This document shows, in pieces, positions 1 to 8,487 of a stretch of 64,000 bases of DNA. The notes below the pieces were generated by a model. The model was not told the DNA's origin and made no database searches. It worked only from the letters and a program-made list of their open reading frames with translations. Each line of letters starts with the position of its first letter. Within the stretch, counting starts at the first letter, position 1. The position numbers and the translations under genes are program-made. Origin of the DNA: Bacteroidaceae bacterium (GTDB taxonomy: Bacteria; Bacteroidota; Bacteroidia; Bacteroidales; Bacteroidaceae); assembly GCA_017429525.1 (NCBI GenBank), contig JAFROT010000030.1, forward strand, positions 49,776 to 113,775, read 5' to 3'.

Positions 1-2474
1 ACATCGCTGTGCTGCTGGCGTAGCTTGTCCAGCAGCAGGGTGCCGAGCACGCTTTGCAGCACTTGGTTGTGGGCGTGGGTCTCCTGTGAGAAGCGGTAGT
101 CCTTCTCCCACGTGTAGAACATCGTGGTCATGCAATAGGGCGTAGCGTTCGTGATGCGCTCCACCGCAATGGTGTCGGTGGTGAGGAAATGGTCGGAGGG
201 CCATACGGCGCGCTTCACGGGCTGAGGCTTTGACGGCAGCGCACCGATGTACTTGAGCAGCAATGGCATGATGGTGTCGGTCGGGAACTGCCCCTTGACG
301 ATGAGCGTTGAGCCGTTGAAGTTCGAGAAGTAGTCCTTCACCAATCGTCGGAAGCCCTCGACGGACAGTGCCTTGACATCCTCTACGGAGGGTATAGCAT
401 TGCGCTTGCTTTGTACGTAAGGGAGGCTCTGCAGTTTGAGCTGTGCCTTCATAAGAGGCTCGTTAAATGCCACGGCAGTTGAGCGCAATTCAGTAATCTT
501 CTCGTCGGCCTCCACACTGTCCACCTCCGTCGTGGTCAGCGAGGCGTACATCATCTTCAGATAGCGCTCTACGTCTTTCCAGAACGTGGCGCTGTTATTA
601 GAAGAATAGGTGCCAATGTCTATCCTGTCGTAGTAAGGATCGAATTCCACGTCATCGCCTCCGCGCTCGAATAGGAACTTCCTTCGTCCATTGAAGAGCA
701 GACGCATATAGTGAATCTCTTCGTCGGGCAGCGAGGCGTAGCCCAGAGGACGTCCGAACTTCATGTCGATGGAGTAAGTCGTGCTGTCATTGGGTGCGGA
801 GCGCCACAACAGCACCTTCACACCGTTGGACAGACGGAGCTCGGTGATGCTGTCGTTGCGCACGGCGGTCTTGGTGATGGTGGCTGGCGTGAGGTCGAAG
901 TCGAGGGAGTCAATCTCGAGTCGCGCTAACTTCTGACCTTTCTTGACGTCTATCGCGGCCAGTTCCTCGTCGGTCATGGACGTGACGCGACGAATGATCT
1001 CATTGACTTCTGCCTCCGTAGGCAGGGTGGCGCTTGCAGGGAACATCTCGGTCACGAGCATATTGCGTCCCGTGGTCAGCTCGCGGAACGCCTCGCAAAG
1101 CTGTTCCTGCGTGATGGTATTCTTGATGTGGTTCTTACAGGTGTTTTCGCTCTTGAAGTCATTGATGACGGTGCCGAAGAAGAAGTTGGTGTAGCACTTG
1201 TCGGTCCATTCCGTGCTCTTGTGGCTGCCAAAATCGCTCCCTGCGGTGTCGGGCAGAAGGATGGCTGTGGAGTCGGCGTTGTAGGCACCAACATACCAAT
1301 AACCAGGCTTACGCTCATAGTCCTTGAAACCGAAGCGGCGGGTATGCTCGATGGCCTTGAGGAGCGTTTCGAGAGTCTGTTCCCAGTTGTCGGCGTTCGA
1401 GCTCATCTCAAGGACGAAGTTCTTGCTGTCCTTAATGTCGCCTAAGGTGAAGAAGGAGGCAGAACCGTTGATGATTCCCTTGCCTTTGAGGGCATCGAGT
1501 TTGTCCTTCATCAGTTCCTTCAGTTTGTCCCTGACCTGATCCTTGCGCAGGGTGCCTATCAGATGGTCAGTCAGCAGGTCCGGCACTCGGATAAAGACGC
1601 TGCTGGTGTGGCCCGACAGACGCTGATCCTGATAGAAACGGATGCGCGGTTGGTTGGCATCTGGTATTGTGGGCTGCGCTGGCACAAGGTTCTTGCCTCG
1701 CTTCAGCGTGCCAAATAGCTTCTGAATCTTCTCGACCATCGCATCGGGGTCGAAGTCGCCCATCACCACGATGGCTTGATTCTGTGGCTGATACCACCGC
1801 TTGTAGAAATTGCGTACTACTTTTGGCGGACAGTTCCGGATGACCTCCATATCGCCGATGGACAGTCGCTGGCTGTAGATGGAGTTGTTCAGGAGGTCGG
1901 CTATCAATTGTTGCCCGAAGGACACGGTATTCTTCAGTCGCCATTCCTCGACGATGATGCTGCGCTCGCTTTCGATGGCGCTGTCGGCCATCGTGGCCGC
2001 ACACGCCCAGTCGTGCATCAGCATCAGGCAGGAGTCCAGCTGTGCCGTGTCGTCAAAAGGAATGCCATTGAGGAGGTAGCGCACCGAGTTGCAACCCGTG
2101 AAGGCATTGCTGTCGTGCCCGAAGGGGATGCCGTTGCGACGCATGAAGTTCAAGACCTCCTGCCCGGGGAAGTGCTTGGTGCCACGGAACAGCACGTGCT
2201 CCACGAAGTGTGCCACGCCCCGTTCGTTGTCCTTCTCGAGCACGGAGCCGGCCTTGACAAACAGGCAGAAGTCGGCCTTCCCCTTGGGCTCGGTGCAGCG
2301 TCGGACGTAGTAGGTCATACCGTTCTTCAGCACGCCCCTGCGCACGGAGGTATCGGCGGGAATCTCCTGCCGGTCGATGATCTCCAAGTGCGCCATCAGC
2401 AGCGAGTCCTTCGTCTCTTGGGCGAAGGCTGAGACGCTGAATAAGGTGATGAGGATGCTGAGTAATCGTTTCAT
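1..2474 (-). CDS. M16 family zinc metallopeptidase (insulinase/pitrilysin-like), 3' end outside window
   Basis: A secreted or periplasmic zinc protease of the M16 family. About 824 residues are visible and the reading frame runs off the left edge, so the C-terminus is missing. The start at 2474 is set by an N-terminal signal peptide (MKRLLSILITLFSVSAFAQ). The inverted zinc motif HxxEH is at residues 89-93 (HFVEH), and a downstream acidic ESERSIIVEEW segment fits the third zinc ligand region. The long two-lobed layout, with a second peptidase-like half lacking the motif, is usual for Bacteroidetes M16 proteins of about 930 residues. It is the last visible gene of a minus-strand run behind the glycerophosphodiesterase, 23 nt away. 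Substrate unknown. Confidence 0.93.
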   Translation of the reverse strand, partial: MKRLLSILITLFSVSAFAQETKDSLLMAHLEIIDRQEIPADTSVRRGVLKNGMTYYVRRCTEPKGKADFCLFVKAGSVLEKDNERGVAHFVEHVLFRGTKHFPGQEVLNFMRRNGIPFGHDSNAFTGCNSVRYLLNGIPFDDTAQLDSCLMLMHDWACAATMADSAIESERSIIVEEWRLKNTVSFGQQLIADLLNNSIYSQRLSIGDMEVIRNCPPKVVRNFYKRWYQPQNQAIVVMGDFDPDAMVEKIQKLFGTLKRGKNLVPAQPTIPDANQPRIRFYQDQRLSGHTSSVFIRVPDLLTDHLIGTLRKDQVRDKLKELMKDKLDALKGKGIINGSASFFTLGDIKDSKNFVLEMSSNADNWEQTLETLLKAIEHTRRFGFKDYERKPGYWYVGAYNADSTAILLPDTAGSDFGSHKSTEWTDKCYTNFFFGTVINDFKSENTCKNHIKNTITQEQLCEAFRELTTGRNMLVTEMFPASATLPTEAEVNEIIRRVTSMTDEELAAIDVKKGQKLARLEIDSLDFDLTPATITKTAVRNDSITELRLSNGVKVLLWRSAPNDSTTYSIDMKFGRPLGYASLPDEEIHYMRLLFNGRRKFLFERGGDDVEFDPYYDRIDIGTYSSNNSATFWKDVERYLKMMYASLTTTEVDSVEADEKITELRSTAVAFNEPLMKAQLKLQSLPYVQSKRNAIPSVEDVKALSVEGFRRLVKDYFSNFNGSTLIVKGQFPTDTIMPLLLKYIGALPSKPQPVKRAVWPSDHFLTTDTIAVERITNATPYCMTTMFYTWEKDYRFSQETHAHNQVLQSVLGTLLLDKLRQQHSD

Positions 2475-2497
2475 GGGACGTCGTTGTACACGGGCTG

Positions 2498-3412
2498 TTA
2501 TTCAGCAGACCTGTTCCTGAGGAATTGAATGAGGTCTTTAGGGTAATTTGTTTCTATGATGGTGAAGCCTTGGCCGACGAGCCATCCCCAGCCTTCCGCG
2601 GGGCTGCGGAAGATGGAGGCCTCATCGTCGTGCCCAGCCGTGTGGCGTGGCCAGGTTGAGGCCACGAAAGCGCGTGAGCCGGAAGCTAAGACGTGGGGCA
2701 AGAGGCGATAGCTCTCGGTGTCGAGCGATTCCATGCGAAACTGAAAGGCCACGGGGTGCAGCTCGCGCAGGAAGGTATCGACGTAATCGGTGAGATAGGG
2801 TATCCGATCTTCGATGACTGGACAATAGACGACGCTATCGAGCGCTGTCCCAAAAATGCGCCGCGCTTTCTCGTAAGGCCAGTTGAGCACGAAGACCGCC
2901 TCTTGAAGGGCATCGTGGCGGCGCAGTATGTCGAGCAACTCGCGGACGGTCGTTCCTTCGCTGTTCCCTGGAAGGTCTATGCCGGCCTTATCTAAATAAA
3001 GGTAAGCGTGTCCTTTGGCTTCGTTGATGAAATCGTCTAATGTCGGCACTATGAACGGCGTGCTCTGTCCCCAGTTTGTCTTGAGGCGCAGCTGTCTGAT
3101 CTCGTCCAAAGTCATGTCGGCTATAGTGCCGCTGCCATTGGTCGTTCGGTCCACGGTGGCATCGTGCATCATGATGTAATGCCCGTCGCGCGTTCGGCGG
3201 ACGTCTGTCTCTATAAGGTCTGCTCCGAAGAAGATGGCGTTGCGCAACCCTTGAATGGAATTCTCAGGAGCATAGATCCAGTCGGCCCGATGAGCCGCCA
3301 CGAAGATATGCCCGTCGGCCTGCGGCTCACGCAGATTGCGCAGCTGACCTTGCGCTGATGAAGGTGTCATCAGAACGGCTGTGAGAAAAAGACTTGCCAG
3401 CAAACGTTTCAT
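2498..3412 (-). CDS. Glycerophosphodiester phosphodiesterase family protein, secreted
   Basis: Predicted to hydrolyse glycerophosphodiesters to glycerol-3-phosphate and an alcohol, probably in the periplasm. It has 304 residues. The start at 3412 is chosen because a signal peptide (MKRLLASLFLTAVLMTPSSA) begins there; a longer frame upstream adds 22 residues of unlikely sequence. The GDPD fold signature is clear: H41-R, E50-N, the E68/D70 metal-binding pair and H83-D84. The family is known to need a divalent metal. It sits 28 nt after the rhodanese/MBL gene and just before the M16 protease, apparently in one transcript. The exact substrate cannot be read from sequence. Confidence 0.93.
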   Translation of the reverse strand: MKRLLASLFLTAVLMTPSSAQGQLRNLREPQADGHIFVAAHRADWIYAPENSIQGLRNAIFFGADLIETDVRRTRDGHYIMMHDATVDRTTNGSGTIADMTLDEIRQLRLKTNWGQSTPFIVPTLDDFINEAKGHAYLYLDKAGIDLPGNSEGTTVRELLDILRRHDALQEAVFVLNWPYEKARRIFGTALDSVVYCPVIEDRIPYLTDYVDTFLRELHPVAFQFRMESLDTESYRLLPHVLASGSRAFVASTWPRHTAGHDDEASIFRSPAEGWGWLVGQGFTIIETNYPKDLIQFLRNRSAE

Positions 3413-3440
3413 GGGTTTCAGGGTGATGAATAAAAAGGTA

Positions 3441-4490
3441 TTATTCGTAGTGGCGGATGCGGACGTCGATGCCCTCAAGTTGGGCGGGGACGCTGGTCAC
3501 GTCGGTCTGGCCGTAGTGGTAGGGGAAGAGGACTTTGGGGCGGACCGTCTTCGCGGCTTTCACCAGTTGGTCGGTGGTCATCGTGTAAGGCTGGTTACAG
3601 GGCAGGAAGGCGATGTCGATGTCCTTGATGTCGGCCATCTCGGGGATGTCCTCTGTGTCGCCTGCGATGTAGATGCGCAGACCGTCGAGGGTGAGGATGT
3701 AGCCATTGTCGCGTCCCTTTGGGTGGAACTGCAGATGACCTTCCGTTGTGTTGTAGGCAGGCACGGCCTCGACGGTGATGTCGTCGGCGAGCTGGAGCTT
3801 GTCGCCATTCATCATGGCTTGACCGCTGCCGTACATCTCGGTGCAGCGCTTGTTCATAATGAGTTGTGTCGTCTCGGACGTCAGCGTGCCGAGGGCAGCC
3901 TTGTCGAAGTGGTCGCCGTGCTCGTGGGTGACGAGGAAGTAGTCGGCCTTGGGCATCGAGGTGTAGTCTATGGTCTTGTTGCCAAGCTTCGATACGGGGT
4001 CAACCATGATCTCGCGGCCGTCGTAGTCGATGCGGATGCTGGCGTGGACGAGGGCGTGGAACTTAACGGTCTTGCCGCTCCGGGTCTTGAACACATCGAT
4101 TTCATAGGTGTCGGTGGTCACGGGCTTCTGTGCTCCTTTCCATGCCATGATGCCTCCCTTGAGGTTCACGCACCGGAAACCTTCTTCCGCCAGCCGATTG
4201 GAGGCGCTGGCCGAGCGGCGTCCGCTGCGGCAGTAGACGGCGATGGCCTTGTCGGCAGGCAGTGCGGCCTTCGCCTTCTCGATGAAATCGTCCTGACTCT
4301 GGTCGATGTTGATGGCTCCGGGGATGTGTCCCTCCTGGAACTCGCTGGCCGTGCGCACGTCGAGCAGCACGACGTCGGCCTCGTCAATAAGCTTCGCGAA
4401 CGCCTCGACGTCAGCATTCTCGTAATTCTGTTGGCCGCAGGCAGAGCCTAATCCTATGGCAGCCATGAGGCAAGCAATAATCTTTTTCAT
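3441..4490 (-). CDS. Rhodanese domain fused to UlaG-like metallo-beta-lactamase-fold hydrolase, probable lipoprotein
   Basis: A two-domain protein of 349 residues. The N-terminus (MKKIIACLMAAIGLGSAC) resembles a lipoprotein signal with Cys18 as lipidation site, though the lipobox is loose. Residues about 25-120 form a rhodanese domain with active-site loop C87-RSGRR, which carries persulfide sulfur in this family. Residues about 130-349 form a metallo-beta-lactamase fold of the UlaG-like type, with HEHGDH metal ligands (H189, H191, D193, H194), D278 and H325. In known persulfide dioxygenase fusions the MBL domain comes first; here the order is reversed and the MBL branch differs, so that function should not be assumed. 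Role unknown; envelope sulfur handling is one possibility. Confidence 0.88.
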   Translation of the reverse strand: MKKIIACLMAAIGLGSACGQQNYENADVEAFAKLIDEADVVLLDVRTASEFQEGHIPGAINIDQSQDDFIEKAKAALPADKAIAVYCRSGRRSASASNRLAEEGFRCVNLKGGIMAWKGAQKPVTTDTYEIDVFKTRSGKTVKFHALVHASIRIDYDGREIMVDPVSKLGNKTIDYTSMPKADYFLVTHEHGDHFDKAALGTLTSETTQLIMNKRCTEMYGSGQAMMNGDKLQLADDITVEAVPAYNTTEGHLQFHPKGRDNGYILTLDGLRIYIAGDTEDIPEMADIKDIDIAFLPCNQPYTMTTDQLVKAAKTVRPKVLFPYHYGQTDVTSVPAQLEGIDVRIRHYE

Positions 4491-4518
4491 TGTGGATGAT
4501 TATCTGTGTTTGTAAGTG

Positions 4519-6369
4519 TTATTTCTTCTTGAAGATATACGCTATGCTCTCGCGAAGTATTTGGGCCCGGGCAATCCAGAGGCTACCGACGTAAAGGACG
4601 ACGGCGATGACGATGCGGAGGCACATACGGAGCCACGAGATGGGAAGTGACTGGGTGGCGAAGTAGGCGACGGCCATCACGGCGAGGGCGAAGACGAAGA
4701 AGGGTGCGATGTCCTTCAGGGCGTGCCACCAGCGGAGGCCTATGAGACGACGGGCGCAGGCCTGCCAGACGAACAGCCAGGCGATGTTCAGGGCGACATA
4801 GAAGATGACCATCTCGTGGAGACCGTAGCCCAAGGCGTGCAAGACGATGATGCCGCCCCAAACGAAGGCGCAGTTCAACAGGCCGATGACCATATTGATA
4901 GTAGAACGCCCGCGCGAGATGACGAGGTTGCTGTAGAGCGTCACCACGGGCGAGAAGGCGCCGTAGACGCAGAGCATGGACAGCAGCAGCGCACTGTCAT
5001 GCCACTTCTCGCCGGCCAACAGTACGATGAAGTCTTCGGCGATGAGGGCTAGGCCCAGGAGGCAGGGGAAGGAGACGAAACAGGTGAAACGGAGGAGTTT
5101 GCGGAAGACGACAGCAGGCCCACCCTCAGCAGACCCACCCCCGACCTTACCCGTCCTCAGCAGAGGAGTTCTTGAAGTGTCAAGCGTCCCTTTGGGTCGA
5201 GCGCTGCTTCGGTCGCTCAGGACGGCTTGACATTTAGTCAACCCGATATTTCCTTCGCTACCCGTGAGGGAGGGGAGAGGCTGCGCAGAGTATTCTTCAT
5301 TCAATCCGGAGGGCTCCCCTTCCTCACGGGAGGGGTCGGGGGTGGGTCTGCTGGGGGTTTGTCTGCTACTTTCCCTCAGCACCGGTTGTGCCACGCCCTG
5401 CACCATGCCTCCGATAGTGGCGATGGCCATATCGTCCCATTTGCGGGCGTTGCTATAGATGCCGGCAAGATGTCCGCCAGGATAGAAACGGTTGAGGAGG
5501 ACGCCAAAGGCATTGTTGTTCAGTTGGAAAGCGAGGCTGTTGATGAGGAGCTTTGACGAGAAGCCGAACATCTGCCAGGCAGGACGAAGAAGAGTGAAAA
5601 GTGAAAGAATGAAAAGTGAAAAATAAGCTTTACTCTTGGACATAGAAAGCCCTTGTAACTTATATTTTTCACTTTTCATTCTTTCACTTTTCACTTCTTT
5701 CTGCACCGCAGGAAGACTCGGTCGCCACGGTGAAAACGCCCAGGCGAAGGCGGTGACGGAGGCCACGTAAACCAGGCTCTGGGCGGCTAAGCCCCAATAG
5801 GCGAAACCGGCGTAGGCGAGGCAGACGCCGACGATGCCCGAGAGGGTGATGGAGGCCATCTGCATGATGCTGGTCTGCTTCACCATCAGATGGCCGAAGA
5901 GGTATGCCCGCTGGGCGGTGCCGAAGCACGAGAACACGAAGCCGAGGAAGGCAAAACGTCCGAGGGGGCAGAGGACGGGTTCGTTGTAGAAATCGGCAAT
6001 CAGCGGGGCGGCAAAGAAGAGGAGGACGTAGAGCACGAGGCCCACGATGACGTTGAACCAGAAGACGGCGTTATACTCCTCATGCGTCGGTTCGCTCTTG
6101 TTGGCCAAGGCCGCCGTGAAACCGCTCTCCTGCAGCACGCTGGCGATATTCGAGAAGATGACCAGGGCGGCCATCTTACCATAGTCGTCAGGGTCGAGGA
6201 TATTGATGAGCCAAAGGCCGAACAAAGCCCCCAACAGCTGTACTATGCCGTTGCTGAAGCCTCCCCAGATGAGGCCTTGGGCGGTGCGGCGCTTTAAGGA
6301 CAGACCCCCTCCCCGTTCCTCCTCAAGGGGGAGAGTGGAATGTGTTTGAGAGGGAGAAATCTTTTTCAT
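4519..6369 (-). CDS. Polysaccharide/O-antigen flippase (Wzx/MATE-like) with two in-frame repeat insertions
   Basis: A 616-residue multi-pass membrane protein of the polysaccharide biosynthesis/export (Wzx-like) family, expected to flip lipid-linked sugars across the inner membrane. The family-like region begins at about residue 26 (KRRTAQGLIWGG) and continues through about 12 hydrophobic segments. Two stretches look foreign: residues about 224-261, encoded by a perfect 33-nt inverted repeat (5593-5625/5663-5695), and about 327-418, encoded by a Pro/Ser/Gly-rich segment bounded by a 20-nt inverted repeat (5127-5146/5334-5353). The start codon and first 18 codons are part of a 99/100-bp tandem array that continues upstream. 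The frame stays open, so the gene may work with cytoplasmic or loop insertions, but it could also be decaying. Confidence 0.85.
   Translation of the reverse strand: MKKISPSQTHSTLPLEEERGGGLSLKRRTAQGLIWGGFSNGIVQLLGALFGLWLINILDPDDYGKMAALVIFSNIASVLQESGFTAALANKSEPTHEEYNAVFWFNVIVGLVLYVLLFFAAPLIADFYNEPVLCPLGRFAFLGFVFSCFGTAQRAYLFGHLMVKQTSIMQMASITLSGIVGVCLAYAGFAYWGLAAQSLVYVASVTAFAWAFSPWRPSLPAVQKEVKSERMKSEKYKLQGLSMSKSKAYFSLFILSLFTLLRPAWQMFGFSSKLLINSLAFQLNNNAFGVLLNRFYPGGHLAGIYSNARKWDDMAIATIGGMVQGVAQPVLRESSRQTPSRPTPDPSREEGEPSGLNEEYSAQPLPSLTGSEGNIGLTKCQAVLSDRSSARPKGTLDTSRTPLLRTGKVGGGSAEGGPAVVFRKLLRFTCFVSFPCLLGLALIAEDFIVLLAGEKWHDSALLLSMLCVYGAFSPVVTLYSNLVISRGRSTINMVIGLLNCAFVWGGIIVLHALGYGLHEMVIFYVALNIAWLFVWQACARRLIGLRWWHALKDIAPFFVFALAVMAVAYFATQSLPISWLRMCLRIVIAVVLYVGSLWIARAQILRESIAYIFKKK
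5127..5353. repeat. 227-bp segment bounded by 20-nt perfect inverted repeats, inside the flippase gene
   Basis: CAGCAGACCCACCCCCGACC at 5127-5146 and its exact reverse complement at 5334-5353 enclose a segment that also contains a copy of the CTTGAAG/TCAAGCG repeat family (about 5168-5235). It is translated in frame as part of the flippase. Near-identical arms appear in the ychF-lgt spacer (35221-35384). Confidence 0.85.
5593..5695. repeat. 33-nt perfect inverted repeat with 37-nt loop inside the flippase gene
   Basis: Arms 5593-5625 and 5663-5695 are exact reverse complements, built from the phrase GTGAAAAGTGAAAGAATG. The spacer after the V-ATPase subunit I gene (24884-24912) uses a similar phrase. 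The segment is AT-rich in a GC-rich gene and is translated in frame. Confidence 0.9.
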
Positions 6370-6740
6370 AGGGGAATCGTGCTGCCTTCTTATCTATACC
6401 TGAGGGTATCTACCCTCCCCTTTGAGGAAGAGAGCGGACTGTGCTTGAGAGGGAGAGCTCTTTTTCATAGGGGAACCGTGTTGCCTTCTTCTCTACACCT
6501 GAAGGTATCTACTCTCCCCCTTGAGAGGGGAGAGTGGAATGTGTTTGAGAGGGAGAAATCTTTTTCATAGGGGAACCGTGCTGCCTTCTTATCTACACCT
6601 GAAGGTGTCTACTCTCCCCCTTGAGGAAGAGAGTGGACTGTGCTTGAGAGGGAGAGCTCTTTTTCATCGGGGAACCGTGTTGCCTTCTTCTCTACACCTG
6701 AAGGTATCTACTCTCCCCCTTGAGGGGGAGCGGGGAGGGG
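6329..6740. repeat. 99/100-bp tandem repeat array, about four copies, spanning the flippase start codon
   Basis: The block containing CTTTTTCAT recurs at 6361, 6460, 6560 and 6659, a spacing of 99, 100 and 99 bp. Alternate copies resemble each other more closely (GAAATC versus GAGCTC before the T run), so the higher-order period is about 199 bp. On the minus strand each copy carries ATGAAAAAG and a short ORF of 19-24 codons that ends in TAG; only the copy at 6369 runs on, into the flippase. The last partial unit also supplies the final codons of gltX. The gap between gltX and the flippase holds nothing else. Confidence 0.9.
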
Positions 6741-8294
6741 GTCTGCTTCAATCGCAAATTCCATCCTCCTGAGCACCTCCTCCTTACCGAGGAAGGCAGC
6801 GAGGCCGTACATATCGGGACCTTGACCTTCGCCGACGAGGCAGACACGCCAAGCGTTCCAGGGCTTGATGCCCGTCTGCTCGACCCACGGGTCGACAACG
6901 GCCTTCTGACCTTCGACCGAGAAATCGTCGATGGAGGCCAGGACGTCGTGCAGCTGTTGCATCTCGGCGGCCGTCTCGGGCTTCCAGTTCTTCTTGATGA
7001 ACTTATCCTCGCGATTGAACTCGGTCGGTGCCACGAAGAAGAAGCGGCAGAGGGGCCAGAGGTCGCTGACGAACGAGATGTTGCGCTTCTTCGTGCCCTC
7101 CTTCGTCTCGTACTCGATGACCTTGGACTTCATCATGCCTACGACCTGGGCTGCACGCTCCTCCGAGCAATCTATGCCCTGTTCCTTCAGCAGCTTGACG
7201 AAGGCGGGCGCCCACTGCTCGTCGGTGAGCTTCATCAGGTATTCGCGGTTGAACCAGAAGCCTTTGACATAGTCGAAGCGTGCGCCGTTCTTCGAGCACT
7301 TCTCGAGGTTGAACTTCTGGATGAGCTCGTCCATCGACAGGATCTCCTGATCGTCGCCGGGGTTCCAGCCGAGCAGGGCAAGGAAGTTGACCACGGCCTC
7401 GGGCAGATAGCCCTTCTCGCGATAGCCGCTGCTGATCTCGCCGCTCTTGGGGTCGTGCCATTCGAGTGGGAAGACGGGGAAGCCGAGGCGGTCGCCGTCG
7501 CGCTTCGAGAGCTTGCCTTTGCCGTCGGGCTTCAGCAGCAGCGGCAGATGGGCGAAGCGCGGCATCGTGTCTTGCCAGCCGAAAGCGCGGTAGAGCAGCA
7601 CGTGGAGCGGTGCCGACGGCAGCCACTCCTCGCCGCGGATGACGTGCGTCACCTCCATCAAGTGGTCGTCGACGATGTTGGCCAAATGGTAGGTCGGCAG
7701 CTGGTCGGCGCTCTTCCACAGCACCTTATCGTCGAGGATCGAGCTGTTGATGCAGACGTCGCCGCGAATGATGTCGTCGACGTGTACATCCTCGCCCGGT
7801 TCGATGAGGAAGCGGACGACGTAGGGGTGACCCTCAGCGATGAGGCGGTCGGTCTCTTCTTTACCTAAAGTCAGCGAGTTGCGCATCTGTCCGCGGGTCG
7901 AGGCATCGTACTGGAAGTTCTCCACCTGCTCGCGTTTGGCGGTCAGCTCCTCGGGCGTATCGAAGGCGATGTAGGCGCGTCCGGCATCGAGAAGTTGTTT
8001 GACATATTCCTTATAGATCTCCTTGCGCTCGCTCTGGCGGTAAGGGCCGTGGTCGCCGCCGAAGCTGACGCCCTCGTCGAACTTGATGCCGAGCCAGCGG
8101 AACGACTCCAGGATATATTCCTCGGCTCCGGGCACGAAGCGTGCAGAGTCAGTGTCCTCGATGCGGAAGATGAGCTCGCCGCCATGCTGGCGGGCGAAGA
8201 GATAGTTATACAAAGCTGTGCGGACGCCGCCGATGTGGAGGGGTCCTGTGGGTGATGGCGCGAAGCGAACGCGCACTTTCTGAGCATTGTTCAT
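6708..8294 (-). CDS. gltX: Glutamyl-tRNA synthetase
   Basis: Charges tRNA-Glu with glutamate in the cytoplasm. It has 528 residues, normal for the family. Class I signatures are visible: the HIGH-type motif [11 protein letters not shown] with H20, and the KMSKS-type motif KLSKR at residues 261-265, followed by the anticodon-binding region. The last residues ([10 protein letters not shown]) are encoded by the repeat array that fills the downstream spacer, so the native end probably lay a few codons earlier. A TACCTTTG promoter lies at 8320-8327. It is the first gene of a five-gene minus-strand run. Confidence 0.98.
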   Translation of the reverse strand: MNNAQKVRVRFAPSPTGPLHIGGVRTALYNYLFARQHGGELIFRIEDTDSARFVPGAEEYILESFRWLGIKFDEGVSFGGDHGPYRQSERKEIYKEYVKQLLDAGRAYIAFDTPEELTAKREQVENFQYDASTRGQMRNSLTLGKEETDRLIAEGHPYVVRFLIEPGEDVHVDDIIRGDVCINSSILDDKVLWKSADQLPTYHLANIVDDHLMEVTHVIRGEEWLPSAPLHVLLYRAFGWQDTMPRFAHLPLLLKPDGKGKLSKRDGDRLGFPVFPLEWHDPKSGEISSGYREKGYLPEAVVNFLALLGWNPGDDQEILSMDELIQKFNLEKCSKNGARFDYVKGFWFNREYLMKLTDEQWAPAFVKLLKEQGIDCSEERAAQVVGMMKSKVIEYETKEGTKKRNISFVSDLWPLCRFFFVAPTEFNREDKFIKKNWKPETAAEMQQLHDVLASIDDFSVEGQKAVVDPWVEQTGIKPWNAWRVCLVGEGQGPDMYGLAAFLGKEEVLRRMEFAIEADPLPAPPQGGE

Positions 8295-8319
8295 GGGAAA
8301 ATATATCTAAAAGTTTGTG

Positions 8320-8327
8320 CAAAGGTA
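8320..8327 (-). promoter_or_regulatory. Bacteroidetes -7 box (TACCTTTG) for gltX
   Basis: Read on the minus strand, the box lies 26 nt upstream of the gltX ATG. No convincing -33 TTTG was found. It is back to back with the plus-strand promoter at 8456. Confidence 0.65.
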
Positions 8328-8455
8328 GGAAAAAGTTTAGAGTTTCAGGGGCAGAGCGGCATGATATTTGCATATTCATCGACAATAATTGGCCTTTTTC
8401 GTGTCCTGAAATGAATTTTCGCCCTCCTCAGGCCCTATATCCCTAAACTTTTTCC

Positions 8456-8463
8456 TATCTTTG
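8456..8463 (+). promoter_or_regulatory. Bacteroidetes -7 box (TATCTTTG) for the 7TM-HD gene
   Basis: It matches TAnnTTTG and lies 25 nt before the ATG at 8488. The following GCGCCTGAA is typical of transcription starts seen elsewhere in the window. Confidence 0.65.
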
Positions 8464-8487
8464 CGCCTGAAATAACCATCATTGCTT

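Noticed and set aside
1-2432. Plus-strand ORFs over the first 2.4 kb, the longest being 218 codons (1776-2432)
   Set aside because: They are antisense shadows of the M16 protease, which has a signal peptide and the HxxEH motif on the minus strand.
3381-4451. 356-codon plus-strand ORF opposite the rhodanese/MBL gene
   Set aside because: Its translation is Val/Gly/Asp-biased antisense sequence without motifs; the minus-strand frame has clear catalytic residues.
5127-5353. Insertion sequence or transposon inside the flippase
   Set aside because: There is no transposase frame, the length is 227 bp, and the inverted ends vary between segments; at most a miniature or passive element.
6340-6772. 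Plus-strand ORFs with repeated CLRGR and FHRGTVLPS phrases
   Set aside because: They arise from translating the 99/100-bp tandem array; no start context or coding bias.
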